A stretch of DNA of 64,000 bases. It comes from Candidatus Rokuibacteriota bacterium (GTDB taxonomy: Bacteria; Methylomirabilota; Methylomirabilia; Rokubacteriales; CSP1-6). Of this stretch, positions 39,063 to 48,119 are shown in pieces (the first letter of the stretch is position 1; each line of letters starts with the position of its first letter). A model generated the notes under the pieces. It did no database searches, was not told the origin of the DNA, and was given only the letters and a program-made list of their open reading frames with translations. A program made the translations under genes and the position numbers. The stretch is taken from positions 29,799-93,798 of the forward strand of contig JACQFL010000045.1 in NCBI GenBank assembly GCA_016200085.1. The letters are read 5' to 3'.

Positions 39063-39553
39063 GCCTCGGCCACCCGGGCCTCGGGCTCGAGCCCGAGCGC
39101 GGCGGCCACCTCCTGCAGCTCCGCGTGCGCCGCCTCGTCGGACTGCCCGGCGAGCACGGTCTCCAGCTCCACGAAGCCGCCCAGGCCCTCGACGTCGTCC
39201 AGGTGGATGCGGGTGGCGCGGTAGAGGAACAGGTGGCGGCGCTTGCTGACCACGCCCGCGGTGCCGAGCGCGTGGCTCAGCGTCGCCGCCAGCGTGATCG
39301 GGTCGGCGACGGGGCAGACGAAGAAGTCACTGGCCCGGGCCTCGGGTGTGTCGGGCCGCCGGTAGCCGATGAGCTCGGCCCGGCCGTCGCCGAAGTCACG
39401 CAGCTTCAGGCGGCCGGGGCCGGCCGGGAAGAAGGTGTCCCGCTGATGCAGCACGCCGGCGTCCCGCGCGCCCAGCGCCTCGGCCCGTCGCCGCACGGCG
39501 GCGAGGTCGGCGGCGCGGCACTTCAACTCGATGTTGCGGCGGGGCGACGTCAG
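39029..39553 (-). CDS. CYTH-domain protein (class IV adenylate cyclase/ThTPase-like), apparent CTG start
   Basis: The 174-residue protein starts in the CYTH signature RNIELKCRAADL and has the charged tunnel strands GRLKLRDFGDGRAELIGYRRPD, KRRHLFLYRATRIHLDDVEGLGGFVELE. CYTH enzymes hydrolyse or cyclise triphosphates; which one acts here is open. There is no ATG, GTG or TTG in frame ahead of the signature; the frame opens at CTG 39553, whose CTGA overlaps the dppC stop in the way ATGA and GTGA overlaps are used elsewhere in this genome. Confidence 0.82.
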   Translation of the reverse strand: MTSPRRNIELKCRAADLAAVRRRAEALGARDAGVLHQRDTFFPAGPGRLKLRDFGDGRAELIGYRRPDTPEARASDFFVCPVADPITLAATLSHALGTAGVVSKRRHLFLYRATRIHLDDVEGLGGFVELETVLAGQSDEAAHAELQEVAAALGLEPEARVAEAYVDLLARRGR

Positions 39554-40467
39554 ACCGTCAGCCGGGGATCGAGGGTGTCGCGCAGGCCGTCGCCGAAGAG
39601 GTTGATGCCGAGCACGGTGACGAGGATGGCGAGGCCGGGAAACGTGGCCAGCCACCACGCGGTGGAGATGTAGACCCGCCCGTCGGCGAGCATGCCGCCC
39701 CACGTCGGCGTGGGCGGCTGCACGCCGAGGCCGAGGAACGAGAGCGCGGACTCGATCACGATCACCCGCGCCATGTCCAGCGTCGCGACCACCAGCCACG
39801 GCGTGAACACGTTGGGCAGCACGTGGCGGAAGATCACGCGCCCGTCGCGGCCGCCCAGCGCGAGCGCGGCCTGGACGAACTCCCGCTCCCGGAGCGACAG
39901 CACCGAGCCGCGGACGACGCGCGCGTAGACCACCCAGCTCGACACGCCGATCACCACGATGATGGTGGGCAGGCTGGGGCCGAGGACGCCGATGACGGCG
40001 ATGGCGAGCAGGATGAAGGGAAACGCGAGCTGGATGTCGGCCAGGCGCATCAGCACGTCGTCGGCGTACCCGCCGAAGTACCCGGCCACCAGCCCGGCCA
40101 GCATGCCGAGGATCCCCGAGATCAGCACCGCGGCCACGCCCACGAGGAGGGCGGGCCGCGCGCCGTGGATCACGCGGGCGACCAGGTCGCGCCCGAGGTG
40201 GTCGGTGCCCAGCACGTGCCGGCGGCCGGCCTCGTCGCTCCAGAGCGGCGGCTTGAGCCGGTCGCCGATGTTCTGCTCGATGGGATCGAATGGCGCCAGG
40301 ACCGGCGCCGCCGCCGCGACCACCACGGTGAGGAGCATCACCGCCAGGCCGAAGAGCGCCGTGCGCCGCCGCACGAGGCGGCGGACCAGCGCCAGCCACT
40401 CGCGCACCGCGGGCGAGCGCTCCCCGCGCAGGGTCAGGGTCCCGGCGGGCGCCGCCGCACCGCTCAT
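39550..40467 (-). CDS. dppC: Peptide/nickel-type ABC transporter permease (DppC)
   Basis: The 305-residue protein has six membrane segments, the N-terminal oligopeptide-permease region LFGLAVMLLTVVVAAAAPVLAPFDP, LGTDHLGRDLVARVIHGAR and the EAA loop REREFVQAALALGGRDGRVIFRHVLPN. It pairs with DppB, encoded upstream with an ATGA overlap. No substrate-binding protein or ATPase gene is nearby, so these must come from another locus. Substrate is likely a peptide or similar solute. Confidence 0.9.
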   Translation of the reverse strand: MSGAAAPAGTLTLRGERSPAVREWLALVRRLVRRRTALFGLAVMLLTVVVAAAAPVLAPFDPIEQNIGDRLKPPLWSDEAGRRHVLGTDHLGRDLVARVIHGARPALLVGVAAVLISGILGMLAGLVAGYFGGYADDVLMRLADIQLAFPFILLAIAVIGVLGPSLPTIIVVIGVSSWVVYARVVRGSVLSLREREFVQAALALGGRDGRVIFRHVLPNVFTPWLVVATLDMARVIVIESALSFLGLGVQPPTPTWGGMLADGRVYISTAWWLATFPGLAILVTVLGINLFGDGLRDTLDPRLTV

Positions 40468-41381
40468 CGCAGCCGGATCCGGGGATCGAGGTACGTGTAC
40501 ATGAAATCCACGAGGAGGTTGACGACGATGAACGTCGACGCCAGCGTGAACACGGCCGCCTGCACCACGGGGTAGTCGCGGTTGTAGATCGCCTGCACGG
40601 ACAGGCGGCCCACCCCGGGCCAGGCGAAGATCGTCTCCGTGATGACGGAGCCGCCGAGCAGGGTGCCGAGCTCGATGCCGACGATGGTCACGATCGGGAT
40701 GGCCGCGTTCTTGAGCGCGTGCTTCCAGACCACCGGCGGCCCGCTGACGCCCTTGGAGCGCGCGGTGCGGATGTAGTCCTGGTTCAGCACCTCGAGCATG
40801 CCGGAGCGCGTGAGCCGCGTGATGCGGGCGGTGGTGAACAGCCCGAGGGTGACGGCGGGCAGCACGAGGTGGTCCAGGGAGCCCCGGCCCGAGGACGGAA
40901 AGATGTTGAACTGCACCGAGAAGAGCAGGATCAGCATGATGCCGAGCCAGAACGTCGGCATCGACTGGCCGAGCAGCGCCACCACGGTCGAGACGTAGTC
41001 GATGAGGCTGTTGCGGCGCACGGCGGACACGATGCCGGCGGGGATGGCCAGCGCGAGCGCGATCAGCAGCGCGGCGCCGGCCAGCTGGAGCGTCGCGGGC
41101 ATCCGCTCGATCACCAGGCCGAAGGCGGGCTCGCCGTGGCGCACCGACAGTCCGAAGTCCCCCTGCAGCGCGCCCGCGAGGAAGCGCCCGTACTGCACGA
41201 GGAAGGGATCGTTGAAGCCCATCGCCTGGCGGAACTTCTGGAGGTCCTCCACGGTGGCGTCGGGCGGCAGCAACACCGCGGCGGGGTCGCCGGTGAGATG
41301 GAGGATGGCGAAGACCACGAAGGACACGCCGAAGAGGACGAGCACCGACTGGGCGAGCCGGCGCGCGAGGTAGACCTTCAT
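40464..41381 (-). CDS. dppB: Peptide/nickel-type ABC transporter permease (DppB)
   Basis: The 305-residue protein starts MKVYLARRLAQSVLVLFGVSF, has the GDPA loop (TGDPAAVLLPPDA), six membrane segments and the EAA loop QDYIRTARSKGVSGPPVVWKHALKNAAIP. It forms the channel with DppC. Its ATG overlaps the rlmD stop by four bases (ATGA), an unusual upstream neighbour for a transporter. Confidence 0.92.
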   Translation of the reverse strand: MKVYLARRLAQSVLVLFGVSFVVFAILHLTGDPAAVLLPPDATVEDLQKFRQAMGFNDPFLVQYGRFLAGALQGDFGLSVRHGEPAFGLVIERMPATLQLAGAALLIALALAIPAGIVSAVRRNSLIDYVSTVVALLGQSMPTFWLGIMLILLFSVQFNIFPSSGRGSLDHLVLPAVTLGLFTTARITRLTRSGMLEVLNQDYIRTARSKGVSGPPVVWKHALKNAAIPIVTIVGIELGTLLGGSVITETIFAWPGVGRLSVQAIYNRDYPVVQAAVFTLASTFIVVNLLVDFMYTYLDPRIRLR

Positions 41382-42739
41382 GCCGCCCGTCGGAGACGGG
41401 CCACCGCCTCGATGTGGGGCGTCTGGGGGAACATGTCGACCGGCTGCACCCACTCCAGCCGGTAGCCCCGGCGCGCGAGGTCGCCGACGTCGCGCGCGAG
41501 CGTGGAGGGGTTGCACGAGACGTAGACGATGCGCGCGGGCCCGAGGTCGGCCAGCGCGCCGAGCGCCTTGGGATGGAAGCCCGCGCGCGGCGGATCGGCC
41601 ACGACCACCTCGGCGCTCACGCCCTGGCGCACGAGCTCCGGCAGCACGTGCCGCACCTCGCCGGACAGGAAGGTGCAGTTGTCGATGCCGTTGGCCTGGG
41701 CGTTGCGGACGGCGTCGGCGACGGCGGCCGGGGCCACCTCGACGCCCCAGACCCGCCGGCAGCGGCGGGCGAGGAGCAGGCTGATGGCGCCGGTGCCGGA
41801 GTAGAGATCGACCACGGTCTCCGATCCCGCCAGCTCGCAGGCTGCCTCCACGACGCCGAACAGCCGTTCCGCCTGCACGGTGTTGGTCTGGAAGAAGGAG
41901 CTGGCGGAGACGTGGAAGATCAGGCCGCCGAGGCGCTCGGTGATGCTGTCGCCGCCGACGAGCCCGTGCTCCTCGGTGCCGACGGCGACGCTGGCCTTCT
42001 TGCTGTTGACGTTGAGGACGACGCTCGCCGTCTCGGGCACGCGCGCCCGCAGCCGCTCCGCCACCGGCCCCAGGGTCTCGACGTCGGGCGCCGCCGCCAC
42101 GAAGTTGACCATCGCCTCGCGCGTGCGCCGCCCCTCGCGCAGAGTGACGAAGCGCAGCAGCCCCTGCCCGGAGTCGGGGTCGTACACGGACAGGCCGCGT
42201 GCCTGCTCGCGGACCTCGGCGAGCAGGGCGTTCATGGTGTCGGACTGGAGCAGGCAACGCTCGATGTCGAGGACGACGTCGTAGCGGTCCGCTTCGTGCA
42301 GCCCGAGGCGCGCCCCCCCGGGCGCGGCGACCACGGTGAACTCCATCTTGTTGCGATAGCCGTAGGGCTCCGGTGCGGGGAGGATGGGGCGCAGCTCGAA
42401 GCCCGTCACCTCGCCGAGGCGCTCCAGGCAGTCGCGGACCTGCTTCTCCTTGAGCGCGAGCTGCGCCGGATAGGCGACGTGCTGCAGGCGGCAGCCCCCG
42501 CACCGCCCGAAGTACGCGCAGGGCGCCGCCACGCGGTCGGGCGAGGGGACGTCCACCGACTCGATGACGGCCCGCCCGAAGCGCGCGCGGGTCTCGGTGA
42601 TGCGCACGCGCACGCGATCGCCGGGGATCCCGCCGCGCACGAACACGACGTAGCCGCTGGCGCGCCCGACCCCCTCGCCGCCGAAGGCGAGATCGTCGAT
42701 GACGAGCTCGACGGTGTCGCCACGACGAGGCTTCGCCAT
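41378..42739 (-). CDS. rlmD: 23S rRNA (uracil-C5)-methyltransferase, RlmD/TrmA family
   Basis: The 453-residue protein has an N-terminal TRAM RNA-binding domain (IDDLAFGGEGVGRASGYVVFV), the four-cysteine iron-sulfur site ending CGRC-like FGRCGGCRLQH, the SAM-binding VVDLYSGTGAISLLLARR, VVADPPRAGFH and the catalytic cysteine in YVSCNPSTLARD. It makes 5-methyluridine in RNA, most likely 23S rRNA; RlmC, RlmD and TrmA-like targets cannot be told apart by eye. Confidence 0.88.
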   Translation of the reverse strand: MAKPRRGDTVELVIDDLAFGGEGVGRASGYVVFVRGGIPGDRVRVRITETRARFGRAVIESVDVPSPDRVAAPCAYFGRCGGCRLQHVAYPAQLALKEKQVRDCLERLGEVTGFELRPILPAPEPYGYRNKMEFTVVAAPGGARLGLHEADRYDVVLDIERCLLQSDTMNALLAEVREQARGLSVYDPDSGQGLLRFVTLREGRRTREAMVNFVAAAPDVETLGPVAERLRARVPETASVVLNVNSKKASVAVGTEEHGLVGGDSITERLGGLIFHVSASSFFQTNTVQAERLFGVVEAACELAGSETVVDLYSGTGAISLLLARRCRRVWGVEVAPAAVADAVRNAQANGIDNCTFLSGEVRHVLPELVRQGVSAEVVVADPPRAGFHPKALGALADLGPARIVYVSCNPSTLARDVGDLARRGYRLEWVQPVDMFPQTPHIEAVARLRRAA

Positions 42740-42808
42740 GAGAGCGTCATGATATCACCGCGTTCGCCACGGTGGCGGCCGGGACGGATCGGGGTAGAAT
42801 ACGGAGCT

Positions 42809-43261
42809 GTGAGACGCGACTCTCCACGCCCCGTCGCCGATCTCCTCGTGAGCGCCATGCCCCAGCTCGAGGAGCGCCTCGCCGCCGAGCGCATCCGGCG
42901 CGCCTGGCCGGAGGTGGTGGGCGCCGCCGCCGGGCGGCGCTCGGTGCCGCAGGCCCTGGTCAACGGCGCGCTCGTGGTCCACGTCGACAACTCCCCCTGG
43001 CTGCAGGAGCTCACGCTGCGCGCCGACGAGCTCGCGGCGCGGCTCGCGCGCCGCTTTCCCGGCGTGCGCTCGATACGGTTCGCGCTCGGGGCCAGCCAGA
43101 CCGCGCCGGCGCCCGAGGCGGCGCGCCGTCGCCCGCCGCGCCCGCTCGCGCCCGAGGAAGCGCGCGCGATCGAGGCGGCGGTGGCCGTGATCCACGACGC
43201 TGAGCTCTCGGCGGCGGCGCGCCGGCTCCTCGTCAAGAGCCGACAGCTCCCGGTCGAGTGA
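42809..43261 (+). CDS. DciA-like protein (DUF721)
   Basis: The 150-residue protein has the DUF721 core: PVADLLVSAMPQLEERLA, IRRAWPEVVGAAAGRRS, LVVHVDNSPWLQELTLRADEL. DciA proteins load the replicative helicase DnaB in most bacteria lacking DnaC/DnaI, which would fit the DnaB in this window. A disordered Arg/Pro-rich stretch follows, then a helical tail. GTG 42809 is taken as start; TAGAAT lies nine bases ahead, so the mRNA may have almost no leader. Confidence 0.78.
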   Translation: MRRDSPRPVADLLVSAMPQLEERLAAERIRRAWPEVVGAAAGRRSVPQALVNGALVVHVDNSPWLQELTLRADELAARLARRFPGVRSIRFALGASQTAPAPEAARRRPPRPLAPEEARAIEAAVAVIHDAELSAAARRLLVKSRQLPVE

Positions 43262-43272
43262 GGCCGACGACG

Positions 43273-45027
43273 ATGACTCCGAGAAGGCTGCTCCTGGTGC
43301 TCCTGCTCGCGGCCACGGCCGCGGGCTGCGCGACCGCCCCCGGCCCGACGGGCGACGCCGCCGGCGCGCCGCCCGGGCGGCCCGCGTTCGCGTCGTCGAG
43401 TGACGCGGCCGCCGCGTACTACCAGTACTCCCTCGCGCAGCTCGCCGCCCAGGGTGGCCGCTACCGCGACGCCATCGCGGCCATGGAGGAAGCGCTCAAG
43501 CGCGATCCGGACTCCGCGTTCCTGTGGGCGCAGCAGGCCCAGTGGCTCAAGCAGATCAACCAGCTCGACCCGGCCGTGGCGGCCGCGCGGCGGGCCGTGC
43601 AGCTCGACGCCGAGGAGCCGGCGGGCTACATGACCCTGGCCGAGATCCTGCGCGCCCAGCGCAAGTACCTCGAGGCCGAGACGGCCCTCGAGAGCGTCAT
43701 CCGCCTCCACCATGGCGCCGAGGACGGCTACCTCACGCTGGCTCGCTACCAGGTCGAGCAGAAGGCCTACGACCGCGCCCGCGGCGTCCTGCTGCGCCTG
43801 GCCGAGCGCCAGCCGCGCAACCCGCAGGCGCAGTTCCTGCTCGGCCGGCTCGCGGTGGAGACGGAGGCCTGGGACGAGGCCATCGCGCGCCTCACCAGGG
43901 CGGTCGAGCTGGACCCCGATCACGACGGGGCGTGGACCGCGCTCGGCTACGTGTACGAGAGCCGGCAGCAGCCCGAGGAGGCCGTCCGCGTCTACCGGCA
44001 GGCGGCGCGCGCCAATCCCGACAACCCGGCCTTCGTCGAGCGCCTCGGCGACCTCCTCATCAAGCTCGGGCGCTTCGGCGAGGCCGAGAGCGAGATCGAG
44101 GCGCTCGTCCACGTGGCGCCGCGCGACCCGCGCGTGTGGATGAAGCTCGGCGCCGTCTACTACGAGGAGAAGAAGTGGGACCGGGCCATCGAGGCCTTCC
44201 GCCGCGCGCTCGGGCTGGAGCCCACCAACCTCCGGGCCCGGTACTTCCTGGCCACCACCTACATGGACGCCGGGCGTGACGCCGAAGCCCGCGCCGAGCT
44301 CGAGCGCGTCCTGAAGGTGGACCCGCGCTCGATCGACGCGCGCGTGCAGCTGGGCTTCCTGCACGGCCGCGCCAAGCGCTACGACGAGGCGATCGCCGTG
44401 CTCCGGGAGGCGGTCAACCTGGAGCCGCGCCGGCCGGAGCTCTTCCTCTACCTCGGCACCGCCTATTTCCGCGCCAAGGACTACGACCGCGCCCTGACGA
44501 CCATCAAGGAGGGGCTCGGGCTCGACGAGAAGAACCGCGACCTGATCTTCCAGCTCGGCGTGGTCTACGAGAAGCAGGCCAAGTTCGACGACGCCGTCAA
44601 GGCCTTCCGGCAGGTCATCGCGCTCGACCCCAAGCACGCCGAGGCCTACAACTACGTCGGCTACATGTACGCCGAGAAGGGCGAGAACCTCGACGAGGCG
44701 GTGACGCTGATCACCCGCGCCGTGGAGCTCGAGCCGGAGAACGGCTACTTCATCGACAGCCTGGGCTGGGCCTACTACCAGCAGGGCAAGTACCCGGACG
44801 CCCTCCGCGAGCTCAAGCGCGCCGTGGACAAGACGCGCGAGCCCGATCCCGTCATCCTGGATCACCTCGGCGACGCCTACGCCAAGAACGGCCTCGACAA
44901 CGACGCCCTGCGCGCCTGGGAGCAATCGCTGCAGCTCGATCCCTCGGCCGACGGCGTGAAGAAGAAGGTCGAGGACTTCAAGAGCCGCCCGCGGCTCAAG
45001 GGTGAGCGCTCCAAGGCCTCGCAGTAG
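43273..45027 (+). CDS. TPR-repeat lipoprotein
   Basis: The 584-residue protein has a lipoprotein signal (LLLVLLLAATAAGC) and then about fifteen tetratricopeptide repeats over residues 45-560, with typical W/L-G-Y-A-F-P spacing such as AWTALGYVYESRQQPEEAVRVYRQA. It is probably a periplasmic or outer-membrane-attached scaffold. It is followed by a LolB-like lipoprotein gene that overlaps its end by 26 bases, so a joint role in envelope assembly is plausible. ATG 43273 has GAGG ahead; GTG 43258 overlapping the dciA stop is an alternative. Confidence 0.88.
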   Translation: MTPRRLLLVLLLAATAAGCATAPGPTGDAAGAPPGRPAFASSSDAAAAYYQYSLAQLAAQGGRYRDAIAAMEEALKRDPDSAFLWAQQAQWLKQINQLDPAVAAARRAVQLDAEEPAGYMTLAEILRAQRKYLEAETALESVIRLHHGAEDGYLTLARYQVEQKAYDRARGVLLRLAERQPRNPQAQFLLGRLAVETEAWDEAIARLTRAVELDPDHDGAWTALGYVYESRQQPEEAVRVYRQAARANPDNPAFVERLGDLLIKLGRFGEAESEIEALVHVAPRDPRVWMKLGAVYYEEKKWDRAIEAFRRALGLEPTNLRARYFLATTYMDAGRDAEARAELERVLKVDPRSIDARVQLGFLHGRAKRYDEAIAVLREAVNLEPRRPELFLYLGTAYFRAKDYDRALTTIKEGLGLDEKNRDLIFQLGVVYEKQAKFDDAVKAFRQVIALDPKHAEAYNYVGYMYAEKGENLDEAVTLITRAVELEPENGYFIDSLGWAYYQQGKYPDALRELKRAVDKTREPDPVILDHLGDAYAKNGLDNDALRAWEQSLQLDPSADGVKKKVEDFKSRPRLKGERSKASQ

Positions 45028-45775
45028 CGTCGCCCTCGTCCTCCTGCTCGTCGCCGCCGCGGGCTGCGCGCGCGCGCTGCCCCCGCCCAGGACCGCCGTG
45101 TCGGGGGACGCGCGGCGGGCGCTCGATCTCATGACCGCCCGCTGGCGCGAGTTCACCGACCTCCGCACCCTCGCCGACATCACCGTGCAGAAGGGCGGCG
45201 AGCGCCACCGCCTGGCCGGGGTCCTGCTCGCGCGCGGCCCGACCTCGCTGCGCTTCGAGGCCCTCTCCCCGTTCGGCCAGCCGCTGCTCATCGCGACGAT
45301 CGCCGACGGCCGGCTGACCGCCTACCACCCGGCGGTGAACGAGGCGACGGTGGGACCGGCAAACGCCGACACCGCCGCCAGCCTGCTCGGCCTGCCGCTC
45401 GAGCCCCAGGATCTCGTCGCCGTCCTCGGCGGCCGGGCGGCGCCGCCCGCCGACGTGCGCCGTGCCGAGCTGCTGCCAGCCGACGAGCACGGCCCGTCGC
45501 TCGAGGTCATCGGCGGCGATCACCGCCAGCGCGTGTGGATGGACATGACGACGGGCGTGGTGCGCCGGCTCGAGATCACCGGCGGGCGCGTCGAGGCGCG
45601 GGTGGACTTCGTGCGGGCCGCCGACAGCACGGTCCAGGGCTTCGACTTCACGACGTCGCCCGCCTACGTCTCCGGCGCGGTGCGCTACCAGCGTCCCGAG
45701 TTCGGCGTGGGCATCGAGCCCGAGCGTTTCACTCTCACCCTCCCGCCGAACGCGAAGGTCGAGCCGCTGAAGTAA
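45002..45775 (+). CDS. LolB/DUF4292-like outer-membrane lipoprotein
   Basis: The 257-residue protein has a lipoprotein signal (VALVLLLVAAAGC), and a beta-rich domain of the LolA/LolB type with DLRTLADITVQKGGERHRLAGVLLARGP, LRFEALSPFGQPLLIATIADG and a C-terminal FTLTLPPNAKVEPL. LolB receives lipoproteins from LolA and inserts them in the outer membrane; remote DUF4292 relatives are a close alternative. It starts at GTG 45002 within the TPR gene. Confidence 0.72.
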   Translation: MSAPRPRSSVALVLLLVAAAGCARALPPPRTAVSGDARRALDLMTARWREFTDLRTLADITVQKGGERHRLAGVLLARGPTSLRFEALSPFGQPLLIATIADGRLTAYHPAVNEATVGPANADTAASLLGLPLEPQDLVAVLGGRAAPPADVRRAELLPADEHGPSLEVIGGDHRQRVWMDMTTGVVRRLEITGGRVEARVDFVRAADSTVQGFDFTTSPAYVSGAVRYQRPEFGVGIEPERFTLTLPPNAKVEPLK

Positions 45776-46080
45776 GGCGCCGCTCGACGGGCCCGGGACC
45801 GCTCGTGGCCTCGATGCGCCCGTCGGTGCTCGCCGCGCCGCTCGCGACCGAGCGGGCGCCGGAGCCCCATCGCGAGGCGTGGGCGCGCCAGCGACCGTGG
45901 ATCGTCGACGCCGTCACGGGCGGCGCCTGGTGTGGAGCCACGAGCGCCGAGCCGGGGACGAGCGGCGACCTGAGCCGAGCGCACTCGGCGCCCGGCCGCA
46001 CGCGCCCGATTGCCTGGCCGCCGCGCCGCGTGTTACCCTACGCTGTCTTGTCGAAGGCTCAGGGACGCGCCCGTCGCCTG
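45776..46080. other. Region between LolB-like gene and ispE
   Basis: No separate gene is supported. TTGCCT and TACCCT with an 18-base spacer (about 46014-46043) may be an ispE promoter. If ispE uses GTG 46030 or TTG 46048 the region is shorter. Confidence 0.35.
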
Positions 46081-46959
46081 GTGCTCAGCGCTGCGGCCAA
46101 GGTGAACCTGGCCCTCGAGGTCCTGGGCAAGCGCGCCGACGGCTATCACGAGGTCGCCACGGTCATGCAGGCCGTGGACCTCTCGGACCGGCTGGTGCTC
46201 GAGGAGGCCGACGGCCTCGAGCTTCGCGTGACCGCCCCCGGCATCCCCACGGATGGCACGAACCTCGCGCTGCGGGCGGCGCGCGCGCTGGCGGAGGCGT
46301 CGGGGGTGAGTCGGGGCGTGAGGATCACGCTCGACAAGCGGATCCCCGCGGCGGCCGGGCTCGGGGGCGGGTCGAGCGACGCGGCCGCGGTCCTGCTCGG
46401 GCTCGATCGCCTGTGGGGGCTGCGCTGGGCACAGCCGAAGCTGGCGGAGGTCGCCGTCACGCTCGGGATGGACGTGCCGTTCTTCCTGCACGGCGGCGCC
46501 GCGCTGGGGCGGGGGCGCGGCGAGCAGCTCGAGCGGCTGGCCGCCGGCACGACGGCGCTGGTGCTGGTGAACCCGCGCTTCGGCTCGAGCACCGCGGAAG
46601 TCTACGGCCGGGTCACCCCGGCGATGTACAGCGACGGCGCCCGGGCCCGCGCCGTCGCCGCCGCCCTCCGGGGGCGGAGTGCTGGCCGTCTCGCCGCGAC
46701 GCTCTACAATGGGCTGGAGCCCGCGGTGGCCCCCGTCGCGCCCGAGATCGCCCAGATGAAGGCGGCGCTCGTCGCCGCCGGGGCCCTCGGCGCGCTGATG
46801 TCGGGGAGCGGGCCCACGGTGCTCGGGATCTGCCGGTCGTTCGAGCAGGCCCGGCAGATCCGCGGCCGGCTCACCCGGGCCTCGTGGGAGTGCTGGGCCG
46901 TGCGGACGCTGGTGGGGCCGGCGATCCGCTTTCCGAGGCCGGCGGCGCGGGCGACGTGA
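46081..46959 (+). CDS. ispE: 4-diphosphocytidyl-2-C-methyl-D-erythritol kinase
   Basis: The GHMP-family kinase has AAAKVNLALEVLGKRADGYHEV at its N-terminus, the ATP-binding PAAAGLGGGSSDAAAVL and the C-terminal ALMSGSGPTVLGI. It phosphorylates CDP-methylerythritol in the non-mevalonate isoprenoid pathway. From GTG 46081 it has 292 residues, close to the usual 285; GTG 46030 or TTG 46048 would add 17 or 11 residues, and none has a clear ribosome-binding site. The neighbours LolB-like, tRNA-Gln and prs are a common bacterial arrangement. Confidence 0.92.
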   Translation: MLSAAAKVNLALEVLGKRADGYHEVATVMQAVDLSDRLVLEEADGLELRVTAPGIPTDGTNLALRAARALAEASGVSRGVRITLDKRIPAAAGLGGGSSDAAAVLLGLDRLWGLRWAQPKLAEVAVTLGMDVPFFLHGGAALGRGRGEQLERLAAGTTALVLVNPRFGSSTAEVYGRVTPAMYSDGARARAVAAALRGRSAGRLAATLYNGLEPAVAPVAPEIAQMKAALVAAGALGALMSGSGPTVLGICRSFEQARQIRGRLTRASWECWAVRTLVGPAIRFPRPAARAT

Positions 46960-47058
46960 GCGCGCGCGGATCGAGTCGTGTTCGCGCGGCGGCTGTGCCG
47001 GCGCAGGCGTTGGGGGGAGGCTTCGGAGGGGGGCGGCGCCCCGCTCCGAGTGAGACGA

Positions 47059-47133
47059 TGGGGCGTGGCCAAGCGGCAAGGCGCGGGACTTTGGATCCCG
47101 TATTCGGAGGTTCGAATCCTCCCGCCCCAACCA
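47059..47133 (+). tRNA. tRNA-Gln (TTG anticodon)
   Basis: The 75-base gene folds as a cloverleaf: acceptor TGGGGCG with CGCCCCA, anticodon arm CGGGA-CTTTGGA-TCCCG with TTG at 47091-47093, T arm with GGTTCGAATCC, and an encoded CCA end. It lies between ispE and prs, as in many bacteria. Confidence 0.95.
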
Positions 47134-47164
47134 CTGCCGTGTCGAAGGACTTGCGGGGGGGACG

Positions 47165-48106
47165 ATGCCGACCTACGACCTGAAGCTGTTCACGGGCAAC
47201 GCGAACCGCCCGCTCGCCGAGGAGATCGCCCGGAACCTCCACATGCCGCTCGGTGATGCCGAGGTCACCCGGTTCTCCGACGGCGAGGTGTTCGTGCGGA
47301 TCAACGAGAGCGTCCGCGGCATGGACGTCTTCGTGATCCAACCCACGTGCCCCCCCGTGAACGACAACCTCATGGAGCTGCTCATCATGTTGGACGCGCT
47401 CAAGCGCGCGTCGGCTCGTCGCATCACCGCCGTCCTGCCCTACTACGGCTACGGCCGCCAGGACCGCAAGGTGGAGTCACGGACGCCCATCTCCGCGAAG
47501 CTCGTCGCGGACCTGCTCGAGAAGGCCGGGGTCGACCGCATGCTGGCGCTCGAGCTGCACGCCGGCCAGATCCAGGGCTTCTTCAACATCCCGGTCGACC
47601 ACCTCTTCGCCAACCCGGTCATCGTGGACTACCTCGGCAAGAAGGATCTGACGGATCCCGTGGTCGTCGCGCCGGACGCGGGCGGCGTGGAGCGCGCGCG
47701 CGCCATCGCCAAACGGCTCAACGCCGGACTGGCCATCATCGACAAGCGGCGCGAGGGGCCGAACCACGCGGTGGCGATGCACCTGATCGGCGACGTGCGG
47801 GACCACGACGTGGTCGTCGTCGACGACATGATCGACACCGCGGGCACGCTGGTGCAGGCCGTGACCGCGGTCGCGCGAGAGGGCGCCCGGCGCGTGCTGG
47901 CCTGCGGCGTCCACCCCGTGCTGTCGGGCCCCGCCATCGACCGGCTCAAGAGCTCGCCGCTCGAGGAGGTCGTCGTCACCAACTCGATCCCGGTATCGGA
48001 CGCCAAGAAAGAGGCGCGCCTCACCGTGCTGTCGGTCGCGCCCCTGCTCGCCGAGGCCATCCGGCGCATCCACGGCGAGGAATCCGTCTCCAACCTGTTC
48101 GTGTGA
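47165..48106 (+). CDS. prs: Ribose-phosphate pyrophosphokinase
   Basis: The 313-residue protein begins with the substrate-binding KLFTGNANRPLAEEIAR, has the flexible ATP loop YGYGRQDRKVESRTPISAK and the PRPP signature VVVVDDMIDTAGTLVQA. It makes PRPP from ribose 5-phosphate and ATP for nucleotide, His and Trp synthesis. GGGGGGGACG precedes the ATG. Confidence 0.97.
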   Translation: MPTYDLKLFTGNANRPLAEEIARNLHMPLGDAEVTRFSDGEVFVRINESVRGMDVFVIQPTCPPVNDNLMELLIMLDALKRASARRITAVLPYYGYGRQDRKVESRTPISAKLVADLLEKAGVDRMLALELHAGQIQGFFNIPVDHLFANPVIVDYLGKKDLTDPVVVAPDAGGVERARAIAKRLNAGLAIIDKRREGPNHAVAMHLIGDVRDHDVVVVDDMIDTAGTLVQAVTAVAREGARRVLACGVHPVLSGPAIDRLKSSPLEEVVVTNSIPVSDAKKEARLTVLSVAPLLAEAIRRIHGEESVSNLFV

Positions 48107-48119
48107 AGGAGCGCGTGCG

